DNA of 64,000 nt from Druceiella hillmani. Lineage: Eukaryota; Arthropoda; Insecta; Lepidoptera; Hepialidae. The stretch spans positions 12,603,501-12,667,500 of the forward strand of contig JAYKKI010000066.1 in assembly GCA_039881145.1 (NCBI GenBank), read 5' to 3'. A model generated the notes under the pieces. That model made no database searches. It was not told the DNA's origin and worked only from the letters and a program-made list of their open reading frames with translations. The position numbers were made by a program, and so were the translations under genes. This document shows positions 26,530-38,676 of the stretch, piece by piece (within the stretch, counting starts at the first letter, position 1; each line of letters starts with the position of its first letter).

Positions 26530-26967
26530 TCTATTTTTTTTCATGTTATATGCCGTATCTGCTCTGGATTGATGGTCTTCCAATTTAATTTTAAGTGCAG
26601 TTTTATCACGATCACTAACTGCTGTCTTTATTTTCATTGTCAATAAATCACATGTAGAGATCATATATAATCCGAAGGTTGAGATTAGATTGTAAATATT
26701 TCTGGTCGTTCGTACTTCAAGTCTAGTGGCTTTCGAATGATGAAAATGAAAGTAGATGATTTTTGACACCTTCTATCTCTTCTGACGTCTTTGTATGTGG
26801 TTGTGTCCTTTTTGCTTACTAGAGTAACATAAACATGCTTTGCGTATAGAAATTGCGCTACCAGTTATTTGAAAAAAGTACTTATGTGTTACTTCACGTT
26901 TTTTCTGATGGCCCAACTTTCTGAAACGAATAATTTTTTTTTGGTGCACTATTGGTGTGAGCTGCAA
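26530..26967 (-). pseudogene. Possible transposon-derived coding remnant
   Basis: Two adjacent minus-strand frames read KKREVTHKYFFQITGSA...CYSSKQKGHNHIQRR (26967-26773) and AVSDRDKTALKIKLEDHQSR (within 26769-26458), nearly continuous with one stop between. The charged DRDK...LEDHQSRAD stretch recalls proteins of dispersed insect elements, but I do not recognise a specific family. It abuts a fold-back repeat copy at 26287-26521. Confidence 0.25.
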
Positions 26968-27854
26968 TATAGGCTACTCTTTTACCATAAAAAACTAATC
27001 TTCAGTATTCTTCTAAAATATATACATTAAAACTATCTACTATACTATAAAATATATACATTAAAACTATCTAAAATATATACATTAAAAAAAATTTTTA
27101 TTTTCTTTTTAGTTAAAAATAGCAAAAATGTACAAGGATATTGGATGATACTTGGAACACCTTAAAAAAAACTGCGTACACCGTACCCCAGTGGGCGTTT
27201 CTTCAAAATCTTCTGAAAAGAAAAAACTAAAAAGATTATTTAAATAGATACTATAATCTAATCTTGTCATAGCCAATTTTGAAAACATCGATTCATGACA
27301 AAATGGCGAACATTTGAACATAAAGGGTGATTTTCGGATCAAAAATTAATTATTACTTTGCCTATAAACTAAGTAAACTAAGTAACGGAAAAAAAATCCT
27401 ATGACAAGTACTAGATAATAGTGTATAGAATAAGCAAAAAAACCTCAAGGCAATCGGTTCATTGGCTTTCGAGAAATTTTAGGTACCGATTTAAAAAACG
27501 TGGTTTTGAGAAAACGCGTTTGAAATGGGAATGAATAAATCATGAAATTTGTCAACTTACATGGAATCATCGATACCAGGCCTGTAGTGTTGATCTTCCT
27601 CGATCAATGGAATATTCATTGCTTCTAATTCTATTCATTGAATTTTATTGTCGGCGCATACCCAAAAACACAAACAATTGAATCACAAAATAAGTCCACG
27701 CCTCTTGTTCGAAGAGTCACTTGCCACTACCTGCCTGTCGGCTCGGCGCTTTAAAATACGTTTCACCTTCTCTATTTAATCGATTTTACTAGTTTTACAA
27801 AAAAATGTCTATAGTATTTACAAAGGACTATATATGTTTTCGATATCTTACATT

Positions 27855-28435
27855 GTTCAAAGCTTGCATGGAGAAAGAAATAGACGGGTAAAAAATATGT
27901 GGTCCAAACACTGGTCAATAAAGAAAGCGTTCAAATCTAAACTACAGATAAAAGTAAAAACAATAACAATGGAATCATATTTCGTGCTGTGCTTAATTTA
28001 CGCTTACCAACTCTGGTCACTTACAAAGAGAACTCTCGACAAAATATTAGTATGACTCGACGTTATAAAAAGAAACTCTATCAGTCTAAAACTCGGTCGT
28101 ATAAAAAACATCGCCATGAGAAAAAGACAAAAGCGAAGAATATGTAAGTCAAATACATATTCTTCGCTTTTGTCTAGAAAAAAAAAATGGCAAAAGACTG
28201 AACACATAAAAAGAACTACAGACGAAGGATAATCTACAGCCTCAATAAACTGGTACTCGTTAGACATAAAACGTAGGTGAGGAAGATCTTATATAAGATG
28301 GAGCGACGACATAGTGGAAGTAGATGGAAGAACGCAGAGAAGAATGATGAGATACCGACTACAAAGTAGGTCTTTGGAGGAGGCTCTTTACTGCAACAGC
28401 GGTTCTACACTAACCACTAACGATACAAAACTGAA
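27855..28435 (+). pseudogene. C-terminal LINE reverse-transcriptase remnant
   Basis: The frame from about 27855 reads RRVKNMWSKHW...YAYQLWSLTKRTLDKILV, then after stops a segment with ISLKLGRIKNIAMRK, and at 28278 GRSYIRWSDDIVEVDG and SRSLEEALY. This is the order of the thumb and the conserved GRP-x-x-RW-x-DDI...R-x-x-EEA ending of insect LINE ORF2 proteins. It is disrupted by stops, frameshifts and a 22-bp inverted duplication at 28125-28175. The clade cannot be fixed from this short end. Confidence 0.7.
28125..28175. repeat. Perfect hairpin, 22-bp stem, 7-nt loop, inside the LINE remnant
   Basis: AGACAAAAGCGAAGAATATG (to 28146) pairs exactly with 28154-28175; loop AGTCAAA. Confidence 0.93.
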
Positions 28436-28548
28436 AGTGTAACTCAAAGATTAAACCCGTTTTCAAATACTAATAAATAATATATAATATACAAAATAAA
28501 TAATATTACTACAGTCCATTTTAAGTTTTAATAAAATGTCAGGTATGC

Positions 28549-28937
28549 ACACGGTGTCCAGTAATAAGTGTCGAACAAAGAGTAAAGCTCTTCGTTTGCT
28601 ATAAAGGAATAAATTGTCGTTGAAATAAAACGTAAAACACACCTTTCTCTAACTGAGTGCTAAAAAATATTCCATATATCTCTTTTTAACACACTCAGTA
28701 CTTATCTGGAGCCCGGTGCTTACTTGGACAGCTCGATGTCTTCGCAGCTGTTCACGGGTTCTTCCCCTGAGCGCGCTAAATAATGCACAAGTATCGTATG
28801 TACGAAAAACATGACAAATCATTATGAATATTATTTAAAAAAAGTCATGCTTTTAATTTTATTTTAACGACAATTAACTATTTTTCAGACGACGAATAAT
28901 GCATTTCTTTGCCGACACATATTCCCGGACACCGTGT
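28549..28937. mobile_element. 389-bp MITE-like element with about 31-bp TIRs
   Basis: Left end ACACGGTGTCCAGTAATAAG (continuing to 28580) is matched inversely by the right end ...GACACATATTCCCGGACACC...GTGT at 28907-28937; about 27 of 31 positions agree. No coding frame lies between. Two right-end fragments occur at 37725-37768 and 40643-40778. Target duplication is unclear. Confidence 0.65.
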
Positions 28938-29983
28938 ATGAAGCTAGGAAGGAAGGCGAAGGCAAAGAATCGAACATTCGTTTTGAAGTTTTTCAACTTT
29001 CACAACGTTTTAGTCCCTCTACCCCAAAATTTGTAAATCGCTGTCTTAAATAATTTAAAAAAAATTTCAAGACCTTAAAACATTAAACGCGTTCAATTGA
29101 ATTTATTTCGAATGTATTGAAGTGATATATAATTTATGTAAATATATCTATTAATATATAACCTAGTTCTCTTTGCAACCTCGCAACAAAGGATCAATAT
29201 TGACATATTTTGAAAGGAATTACAATAAAATTTGAAATACCATTGTTATTGACTATTTTGAATAAAAGGCAGTAAAAAAGTTAAGTAATACCTGTCGTAG
29301 TTATATTGATGTGTGCTTTTAAGTTTTTTTATGTGGATAACTAATATTTTTAAGTGTAAAACTATAGTATGAAAAAATAAAAAGTAATGTTAAAAATCCT
29401 TACTAGAATTAAATATTTTTTAATTTTGCAATAGATTGTTGATTTGAACAATTATTCAGTACAAAGTCATGCAATTTATCTATTATGCTTATGAACATAA
29501 TTTTCTGCAAAACTAATTATTAATTTCATTATGACGTTCTAAAGTATTCTCTGAAGAGATACCGTAGCGATAACTGAGGAAACCTTTATTTCCTTTCAAG
29601 CAAAGTCGGATGGCAAACCTTATAAATAAAATGACAAATTTATTTTTTTTTATTAGAACCTGAAACGTTTAGTTTTTGAAAATAATGGAGATAAATCGAA
29701 ATCTGGGTGTAAGCGCGAAAAATAAAATCGATTCAATTTATCTTCAAATGCAGAACATAATTCGCTTTTTTGTTTACGTTTTGTCCACTAAAAACATTTG
29801 ATATAAAGTCATGTATTAAATAAATAACTGACTCGTACAAAATTTGTTCGTTTTGAAGGTTCCATAACAAAAATTTAAAAAAAAGTTATACCATCATTCA
29901 CGTGTTTATCTTTCTGTAGTTATAGCAATTTTTTTATAAAGTCGGCTATAAAACACATTAACCGATAAATATCTATAAAACAT

Positions 29984-30276
29984 ATATTTAATTCATAACA
30001 GACTGCGTAAGATGTAGGGAAAAATATGATTTTGTGTCAAAAGAGTATAGATGGCCTACATATAACAAAACAATAACGATTGATTTGTAAAACACCAATC
30101 CAAGTTAAAAAAAATTATATTTTCATATATAATAAATATATTTAATTCCTAACAGACTGCGTAAGACGTAGGGAGAAATATGATTTTGTGTCAAAAGAGT
30201 ATAGATGGCAATTCTTAGACTCAATTTGAGCAGATAACATGTACCAATTCTTAGACTCAATTTGAGCAGATAACAT
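29984..30276. repeat. Nested local duplications
   Basis: A 72-nt unit at 29984-30055 (AACAGACTGCGTAAGATGTA...) recurs at 30138-30209. Directly after it, ATTCTTAGACTCAATTTGAG is repeated with a 36-bp period at 30211 and 30247. Confidence 0.9.
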
Positions 30277-30634
30277 ACACCCTTTTTAATTACAAAAACG
30301 TGATGTTTTACAATGGATTTTGATATAAAATATAATATAAAGGATTATTACATAACAAATTTGCTAGTTCTTGTAATATTTATATCGTCTGTAATCTATT
30401 TAATTACCATTAGTCAGGAAAAAAACGAAATAAATAAATATTGTCAATCCGATAATAGAAACATTGCCGTACCAAGAAATTTATTAACATTTTTAGGACA
30501 ATGTTTTCCTGTTCCTTTAAGGAGAGCCATTTCCAGGGAATTTGTGTTAATTAAATTTTAATATTTCTATAAATTTATGAATATTTATTTAAAACTTGCT
30601 CTATCTCCAAACGTCTAAAAACATAAATTAATTC

Positions 30635-30805
30635 CAATTAAATGAAACTACGTGATGTAGTATTATTTCTACTTTCTTTAAGTTCTTTACCACGACCTAG
30701 ATTTCAATGTATCACATCTTCAGGTGAGCTATAATGCTATATCCCGTAGTTTCATTTAATTGTGAATAATGAATCTCTACAAAATTAACGCCAAATATAT
30801 TCAAT
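30635..30805 (+). repeat. FB1 copy with truncated second arm
   Basis: First arm complete (CAATTAAATGAAACTACGTG onward), second arm reduced to GTAGTTTCATTTAATTGTG, tail ACAAAATTAACGCCAAATAT present. Confidence 0.8.
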
Positions 30806-31292
30806 AAATTATGCCTTAAATTAGGAATATAATTTCTGATCTAATTATTTTAAATTCAAATTAACACCTTAATTGTCAGATACAAAATACCACAACGAAT
30901 TAACTTAAAAACGTACACGAACTTACGACCATTGAATGAATTTAAATAGAACTTTTATGGCAATAAAAAAACAGTATGACAAAAAGCAGTCTTACTCACC
31001 AAATATTCAAAGCGACCACAGAAGAATAGTATTAATAATTATAACTCCATTAAAATATGACAAGCGTTTAGACAGTGGTGAAATACTACAAACACTTTTC
31101 TCACGCATTAAAATGTTGATAAAGAACAAAAACATTAAAAATGAAATGCTATTGAGTTCACCAAAAATAAATTGATTTTTTCACAGTACTACCTTATGTA
31201 TCATAACTTATTGTGCTCGTAACTACTTAAAGAACGGCTCGACCTTGTCGCGAAATCATATTTGGTTCCGTGTATTAAACACATTACTTGGT

Positions 31293-31316
31293 ACAATTAA
31301 CGCCAAATATATTCAA
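31293..31316 (+). repeat. FB1 tail fragment
   Basis: Only ACAATTAACGCCAAATATAT and TCAA remain of the family tail. Confidence 0.55.
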
Positions 31317-34300
31317 CATTACTTTGCTCTAGGTATATAATATGCTAAACAACACACATTTAAAGGTCGAGCTCTCCATTACGAAGAATTGATTGTACGA
31401 CATTAAAAATCCCTACAATTAATAGTAGTTTTTTTTTCTACGGTTTCTTTTCACATAAACTCCCAAACACTTACAAACTACCCATAAGCTAATATTTACC
31501 AATTCATTATTATATGTCCATCTATACATATATATTCGCCTTTCACGGAAAGTAATAAATTAAAATATCCTCTTTGCACAGCAATAAATCAATACTTTAT
31601 AACTTCTCTATGCTTGTGTATTTTAACTTGTATATTTTTTATAAACCATTGTGACGTAAGTCTCAATTATGGTTGAAGAAGAAACCTATATATTACTAAC
31701 AAATTGTTCTAAATAATCCAACTAAACACTAAAATTAATTTTTACAACTTGCCGAAAAAATAGGCTAATAGCTTAATCAATACTCATTTTACAGAAAAGT
31801 CAATTCAAATAAGTTTGCACGTAATGTGTCATCCACATTAAGGAGATGATATTTTTTATGCCAATAATCCGAACAAATTTAAATAACTTTATTATATTTT
31901 CATCGGTTCGTAATTAACGTGCAATATAAAACTACTTATTTTTGAAAATAAAACGTTTTTCAAAAAATTACAGCAACTTTAAATAACTATTCCATAAGAA
32001 ACTCATTGAAAAATATAACAAAAATACCGAGTAAATATGAAAGAATACACAAAAAAATGGTTATTTCCCTTTTTTCGTACAGTCGGTTAATACATTCTTC
32101 CCATAATTATTTAAAAAAATCCATTTTATATTCTTATTCATTTTTTTTTCATTTTATGCTTCTTTATGTAGGTTCTTTTGATATTTAGTATTTAACTTTT
32201 CGTTTTTATATTTGCATGTTAAACGTTTAATAAAAAAGGCACTAAGTCGAAAAAATCAAACTACTTAAAAATACAAAACTTGTACAAATTTTCTGTGAAC
32301 AGAAAAAGAGGAAGGCATCATTAAACTCATTATATTGCTGCTAATATGTTATTTTTTTTACACATTAGCAATAACGTAACGTAATTATTGAAATAAGTCT
32401 GGTCAGAATTTAAATTTATAGACAGAAATGTACGTAATAAATTTATTTTTAGAGTGGAATATATATGGAAGACAATGCGATGTGTCCGATATATTTTTTT
32501 TACTTGATAAGTTTTATAAACGTTTCTTTATCACTTCAGCGTCCTCAATAAAAGAAATATTTTATGTGTACCTACCACAATTGGTAATTACTCGTTATAA
32601 TTACAAAAATTACTAAGAAAATTAATCTTTGGTTTTTACTCTTCGAAAATTAATAAGAAAATTACTCTTTGTAATTACAAAATCTTGAACATGTGTTAGA
32701 CGCACACTCGCTTCACAATATTTTCCATCAACTGAACTGCTACAGTTATGAAAATTCCACAATGATAAATAGTTGTTAACCATATTTTTAAAATCCTACA
32801 GTTGATTGTAGCATACGAATATTCACTGACTCCGTCCATAAAGCGGAACAAATCTGTATTATCATTCTTGATATTGTTGCATTACTCATACAAAATGTAT
32901 AAACTTGTGTCCGAATATTTGCCTTAGTGCCGAAAAAACTGCAATGAAAAATGCTATTTCATCATATAATATCTGAAAATAAAAGCCATTAGGTCCAATA
33001 AACATATTAATTGTATTTACTGTTCATTTTTGTTGAATAATCAAGAAGAAATGGAATCAGTTAAGAGATAATTATAGAAGGGAATCGAAGAAAAAACAAT
33101 TGACGGATTTGGTGCAGCGATAAACAATTGACGAAAAAACAATTGACGGATTTGGTGCAGATAAAATATCAGGTGAGAAATATACTTTGGGCACATCGTA
33201 TTGTCTCTCAATAGAAATATTATAATCTATTGACTTTGCTTAAAGACAACATTATGCCCGATATAATGACGGAAAATTTATCTATTGCGACAACTATGTC
33301 TATGGATGACAATTTGAATATCGAATATCATTGAAATAGATTGTGTACAGTCGTCAATCAGTTTCTATCCCCCGGCAGTCAAATAACACTTAAATTGCAC
33401 CACAATTCTGTCACCATCTCAATCTTCATTAAATCTGTTGCGACAACCGATACATGCAGCTGCTTTAAAAGAGAACAGGTCATTTTACTGAAGTCAAATC
33501 TCAATAGGAAAAAATGTTAAAGTTCGAAGGGATGAGGATCATATATTTTTATGATCCTTTTACCTAATGTAATAAACTTTCTAATGTAAATAAACGTTGT
33601 TTCAGTCACAGTATTAATGACTTTATTTTGGAAATAACAGCACAAAAGGAATATGCCATGTTTTGTAAATTTTAGCAAAGACTATGAAAGTTGTGGACCT
33701 CAATACTTCACCAAACTGATAATATCGCTCCTGTATGCGAATCAAAATATCACATTATTTGATGGAATATCAAATCAGTCACAAAATTATAAAGAGTTTC
33801 TGATCAATCGAAATTGCGACAAAATTTAATAGCTTTGAAAGAAAAAATTACTTAAAGTACTGGTTTCATTTTTTTCCTAGTTTTATTCTAAAATATAAAA
33901 TGCTTGAATATATGTTTTGTTTAACCAAATAAAATGATTTATTACTTTAAAGTTATAAGCAGCTTTTTATGTAGACAAATTACAATTTGTCATTAGGTTC
34001 ACTTAGAAGATATTACCGTTAGGTGCACTTAGAAGATGATTAATTCTTTTTAAAATACGATCAAAAACTTCTATGGAATTTTTTTCTCATCAAATTTATC
34101 TAGTTGCTTCGCTAAAAAACTTGGTTACTTCTAATACTATATAAATAAATATTTAAAAGGACATTTTCCTCTATATTTAAATCGCCGATGTCATTCATTT
34201 TACGCCTATTGTAATAGACATATTTCTGTTCAATTACATCTTCAATTCCACACTGCAAGCAAATAAACATAGTTTTCATGAATTACACTTGGCGTCGAGT

Positions 34301-35511
34301 AACGCTTCGTTCCGTACAAGGCCCTGAAATGCGTCGCGTCAAGCGATGCCTCAAGCTTGAGCGGCATTCTCGAAGATCACACATCTCGCACATGTATATC
34401 TGAACGCACCGTTCAACGATGGATGCGATGCATTTGTTCGGCCGCAGCCTAAAGCTAATAGTGATATTTTGTCTCATGGCTATTTGTATGTAATAAAGAC
34501 GTTTTTTAGTAGCTTCAATTTTTTATTGCAACGCACAATAGTTAGGGTACATATTCAGTAATTTTTGACTTAATACGAAAAAAATGTATAATATAAATAT
34601 ACACAACTTTACTCATTAACTGAAATGTAAGTTGTATTGTCTAAATTTCATGATCCAAAATAATGATAAAATTATTTCATTAAGTTCTAAACAGAATTTT
34701 CTTTTTTTCTGTTATTATTTAAGTTTTTTTGGTTATTAGTTTTTTAAGCAACTTTTTAAGTAACTAGATTCTTTTTAGCGCATTTGAGTTTCTTTTTTTA
34801 AAACTCTTGCGTTATTTCTCTTTAGATAAAAACCAAAGCAGATATTTTGTTTCATCTGCAAATGCATCGAAAAATGCTAAAATTACAAAGCTGTGAAAGT
34901 AACAATAGGTTGGCTGTATTCTTTAGATGTCTAACTTAGACGCATGTTTTATAAAAAGTGCAACGAAGAATTTGTGTAATATTATTATACCTTGAAACAA
35001 TCTTAAATCGGTTATATAAATTTAAGGAAGGACTATAATATTAAACCATAAACAAACTTTGTGAAGCACAGAAAATTCATGAAGATTGAACATTCATTGT
35101 TTAAATAAAAATTCACAAATTCTTCAACGTTGATGTAATTAAAACAAATCAGTAAATAAAATAAGCAAGTCACTGAAAATATCACATTCCTCATGATGAA
35201 ACCACTTAGTTAAATATTAATAGAACTCACATTAATAGGATTTTATACAGATATATTAATATTATTACCCAACATTCTCAACTTAAATAATTTGATTGCT
35301 CGTTTTGTCATTAATTTATTAATATTATATTAATAAGCTAAACCGAAGATTTGAGTAGTGGTTTCAAATTTACTTTCACCAAGTTTCAAAACCATCTCCA
35401 TTCACCTATTCAGGCAATATTCAGGTCCTAAGTAAATTTAGTTTATTCATGAAGTTAATTCGTGAGATTTAATACATTTTTGCCTTCTCAGTTTATGGGT
35501 AATATCCAAAA
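31317..35511. other. Intergenic, no gene recognised
   Basis: Contains the 28-nt direct repeat at 33.1 kb, a short repeat GTGCACTTAGAAGAT at about 34.0 kb and a CpG-rich patch at 34,285-34,460. The open frame over that patch has no recognisable domain. Confidence 0.5.
33090..33160. repeat. 28-nt direct repeat
   Basis: GAAAAAACAATTGACGGATT followed by TGGTGCAG occurs at 33090-33117 and 33133-33160, with a partial third ACAATTGACG between. Confidence 0.9.
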
Positions 35512-36990
35512 GTCGAATAGCTTCTACGTTGGAATAGTTAGAGATTCGTTTTTTGTATTTAATAGCCTATTCTTGGATATCTTCGTCAATCCATTTTATG
35601 TCTGAGTCATTGTGAATTTCTTTATTGGTTACATAACAATATGCATTGGTAATAATTCGCAAAACCTTGCTTTGGCTTCATTGGATTACATTACGATTAG
35701 ACTGCTAGATACATTCCCGAAGCTAGATACCATACGTTCAAATCGGTTTGACGATAGAAAGGTTATTTAGTCGCTTATAGTAGAAGTTAAGCTTGGAATT
35801 ATGGCCAACCAACCACAACATTTGTCATTGTTCCAATATGATTTGGTCAGCTTTTACTTGTTTTTAGTCCCTGATATTTTACTTTATCTTCTTGCCGGAC
35901 TTAAATTCCGTTAAGAGAAATGTGTGAATTACTGTTTGTTCATCGCAATGTAAATGTGACATGAATGAATTCAGACTTAATGAATTTGATTTTCCAATAA
36001 AATGCCCATCTATTGATTTTGTCAAGTACTTCTTGTAAATTTTTGGTGGCTTAGCTTTGCGTGTCTGCAGTTGTCATTACTACAGTATCATCAACAAAGG
36101 TGCATATGAAATTTTTTTCTGTATTGGGAGTATCAACGGTACACCTATCTACGGTATAGAAATCTGGAGAAGAGGTCTTAAGGCACTTACTTGCAGTACA
36201 CATTCCTGGGCTGGATACGCTTCCCAGGCTACACTCTCTACCTTTTTTTAGATAGATGGGATTTAAGTAATTAACAATAGTTCGCAGGTAACAATTTGCT
36301 CATATTTTTGAACGAGATCTTCGTGCCAAACTCTGTCAAAAGCCTTGAGATGTCCAGGAACATTGCGGGCCAATATTTTCTTTCTTCCTGTTTGATTATA
36401 GTTATTACTCTATGAACTTGGTCGATGATTGCATGTTTATTTCTAAATCCAAAGTTTAAATCCGAGACATTCACGAGTGGTTTAAATAATTTCAGTATTA
36501 ATTTCTCAAACAATTTGGATGTTGAGGGCAGTGATATTGGTCTCACGATGTGATCTGTTACGCTGGTTTACCATGTTTTTTTGAATATGATTATTTTCGT
36601 TATTTCGAAGCATTTTGGAACACGTTTTAACCAACAACAAGCGTTAAATAGGCATGTTAGCTTGATAATAACTTGTGCGATAATTCTTAAATAGACAAGA
36701 GATATTTCATTAATGCCAGGTGCTTTTTTAGGGTTTAGATTTTTTGTGCTACTTCTATTAGAGTTATTGGTTTGATTGTTATTACTAATAGAAACACTGT
36801 AGTTGGTCCAGTACTAGTTTGAATATCATGGGGTTGGAATACTGATGCTAGGTGTTGAGCAAAACTTGAACTTTCTCTTCATTTCTTCTTATAATTTCTA
36901 TTTAACAATATATGCATGAAATATGTATTTTTTTTTATCTGTAGGTCCAATTAAACCTGTGGGTCATTCTATTGCAGATTTATGCTTTGC
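35512..36990 (-). pseudogene. Degenerate Jockey-like LINE reverse transcriptase
   Basis: Reading the minus strand across several frames gives, in order: LNPKKAPG near 36740, RPISLPSTSKLFEKLILK and LNFGFRNKHAIIDQVHR (36546-36400), a palm segment AMFLDIS near 36350, a GVPQGS-like region near 36200, a FADDT-like region near 36090, and a C-terminal part with QSKVLRIITNAY and NYSNVEAIRLL near 35690-35520. These are successive blocks of a non-LTR reverse transcriptase and thumb. Many stops and frameshifts make it non-functional. Its 5' part (endonuclease) is not seen. Confidence 0.82.
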
Positions 36991-37724
36991 GTAACTGTTG
37001 CGAATATTGTATTTATATTTAATCTTTTAAATGGTAATATAATTAAGTAAATAATAAAAGTACTGGGCGTTAGCTAGAAATCGCTCGTGCTAATGATGCC
37101 CTCGGTGAAACTTTATAAACCGAACTAACCATCTTTTCGTGAATATTTACTTAACTTAATTCTCTTTTATTTATAATTAATACATTATACTTAAAATGTC
37201 TTTCTTACTCACAATAAAAGTGTTGAACCTCCTAATTTAATTTTTAAATAGTCATATTGCAAAACAACAATTATTTTAATCCGATATTTGAGTGAAAATA
37301 ATAAAGGGTGGTTAGTTAAAAATTTAATAAAATATTTAATTAAATCAATTTATTAAGCAAGCAATGTAATCAATATACGTAAATTTTTTAAAAATAATGA
37401 TAGTGTTTTTTAAATAATATTTCTATTTGGATATTGCGGTAAGTAATATGTATATCTTCGAATTCAAAATGTATTCCATGTTAAAAGCAATTATGATTTT
37501 TGAGGCATGGTAAAATGGAAAAACACAATATTGTGTGAATTATATTACAGGTCTTGGGAGAACAAAAAAATAGATGTATATGTATATTTAAGGCTTGTAT
37601 ATAAAAACGTATAGCGGCTTGAAATTAAGATCGAATATCAAATATTAAAGATTATAAGATTATTTATTAACTTCCACTACCGCTTTTTCCACCGCGAAGT
37701 GCTTATAGCCGACGGCTATTTCGT

Positions 37725-37768
37725 CGTTCATCTTTCTTTGTCCAATATATATTCCCGGACACCGTGTA
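37725..37768. mobile_element. Right-end fragment of the 389-bp TIR element
   Basis: CTTTGTCCAATATATATTCC followed by CGGACACCGTGT matches the right terminal repeat of the element at 28549-28937. No left end was found nearby. Confidence 0.5.
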
Positions 37769-38320
37769 TATACCATACATTCACCATACCCTCATAGTGC
37801 GATTTCAACTGGTGCTTAACTGGTATATTTATGTTATGAAAAATTGAAAGTAGAAGGTGACAAATCGGATAGATTTATGATAACTATGATAAATTTATAG
37901 CAAATGGTACTACTATGAGAATGTTTAAAAATAAAACGAAATTGATTTATGACAGTAACGCTAATAAGAATATTTATTTGCTACAATAAAGGTTTTAATA
38001 AAATGAAGGGCTCATCCTAATTTTACAAAACTTAAACGTACTGAGGTTATAAAAATAAAAACGAAATCGTTGTTTTGTAAGTTTATACCGTTTTTCATTA
38101 ATATTTTGCATATTAAGTAGCAGATTAAGGGAAATAACTTGAAAGCATAAATTTGAACTCACTCTAGCATATAATTTGCATTTAGAAACAGATTTCGAGC
38201 AACATAATAAGAACGTGTATTTTAGCCATATAAGCAATTGCGACTAATAAACGCCATCAAGATTTTTTTTAAACTCATTATTGAAATTTGAAAGTGCCGT
38301 CATCTTGACGGTTTGGCCTA

Positions 38321-38321
<1 letters not shown>

Positions 38322-38380
<59 letters not shown>
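38322..38380. repeat. (TA)n microsatellite
   Basis: About 29 TA units. Confidence 0.95.
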
Positions 38381-38385
<5 letters not shown>

Positions 38386-38638
38386 CTTTACACCTCTGGT
38401 AATCTTGGTACTAAAAATGTTAACAAATTATTCTTTTGTTTTATTTTTAAAGATAGAAGTGTGAATGCAAAATGTTAAAAATGTTACTACTACAATTTTA
38501 TGCTGCTTTTACTCGATATTTTTTATTTATCCTTAGATTTAATTTCGCCTTATTCTTGATTAACATTTCGATTTCGATGATATAATTTCAAACGTTTTAA
38601 CAAACAAAATTGTTTCATTTTTTAATATGTTTTGAAAT

Positions 38639-38676
38639 ATTGAATATATTTGGCGTTAATTTAGTAGAAATTCATG
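38639..38676 (-). repeat. FB1 tail fragment, inverted
   Basis: ATTGAATATATTTGGCGTTA then ATTTAGTAGAAATTCAT is the family tail in reverse; no arm follows. Confidence 0.6.

Noticed and set aside
30313..30561. 82-codon plus-strand frame with a hydrophobic segment near its start
   Set aside because: No recognisable domain, no splice or homology support, and hydrophobic frames are common by chance in such AT-rich DNA.
36057..36251. 64-codon plus-strand frame
   Set aside because: It is the complementary strand of the LINE reverse-transcriptase remnant.
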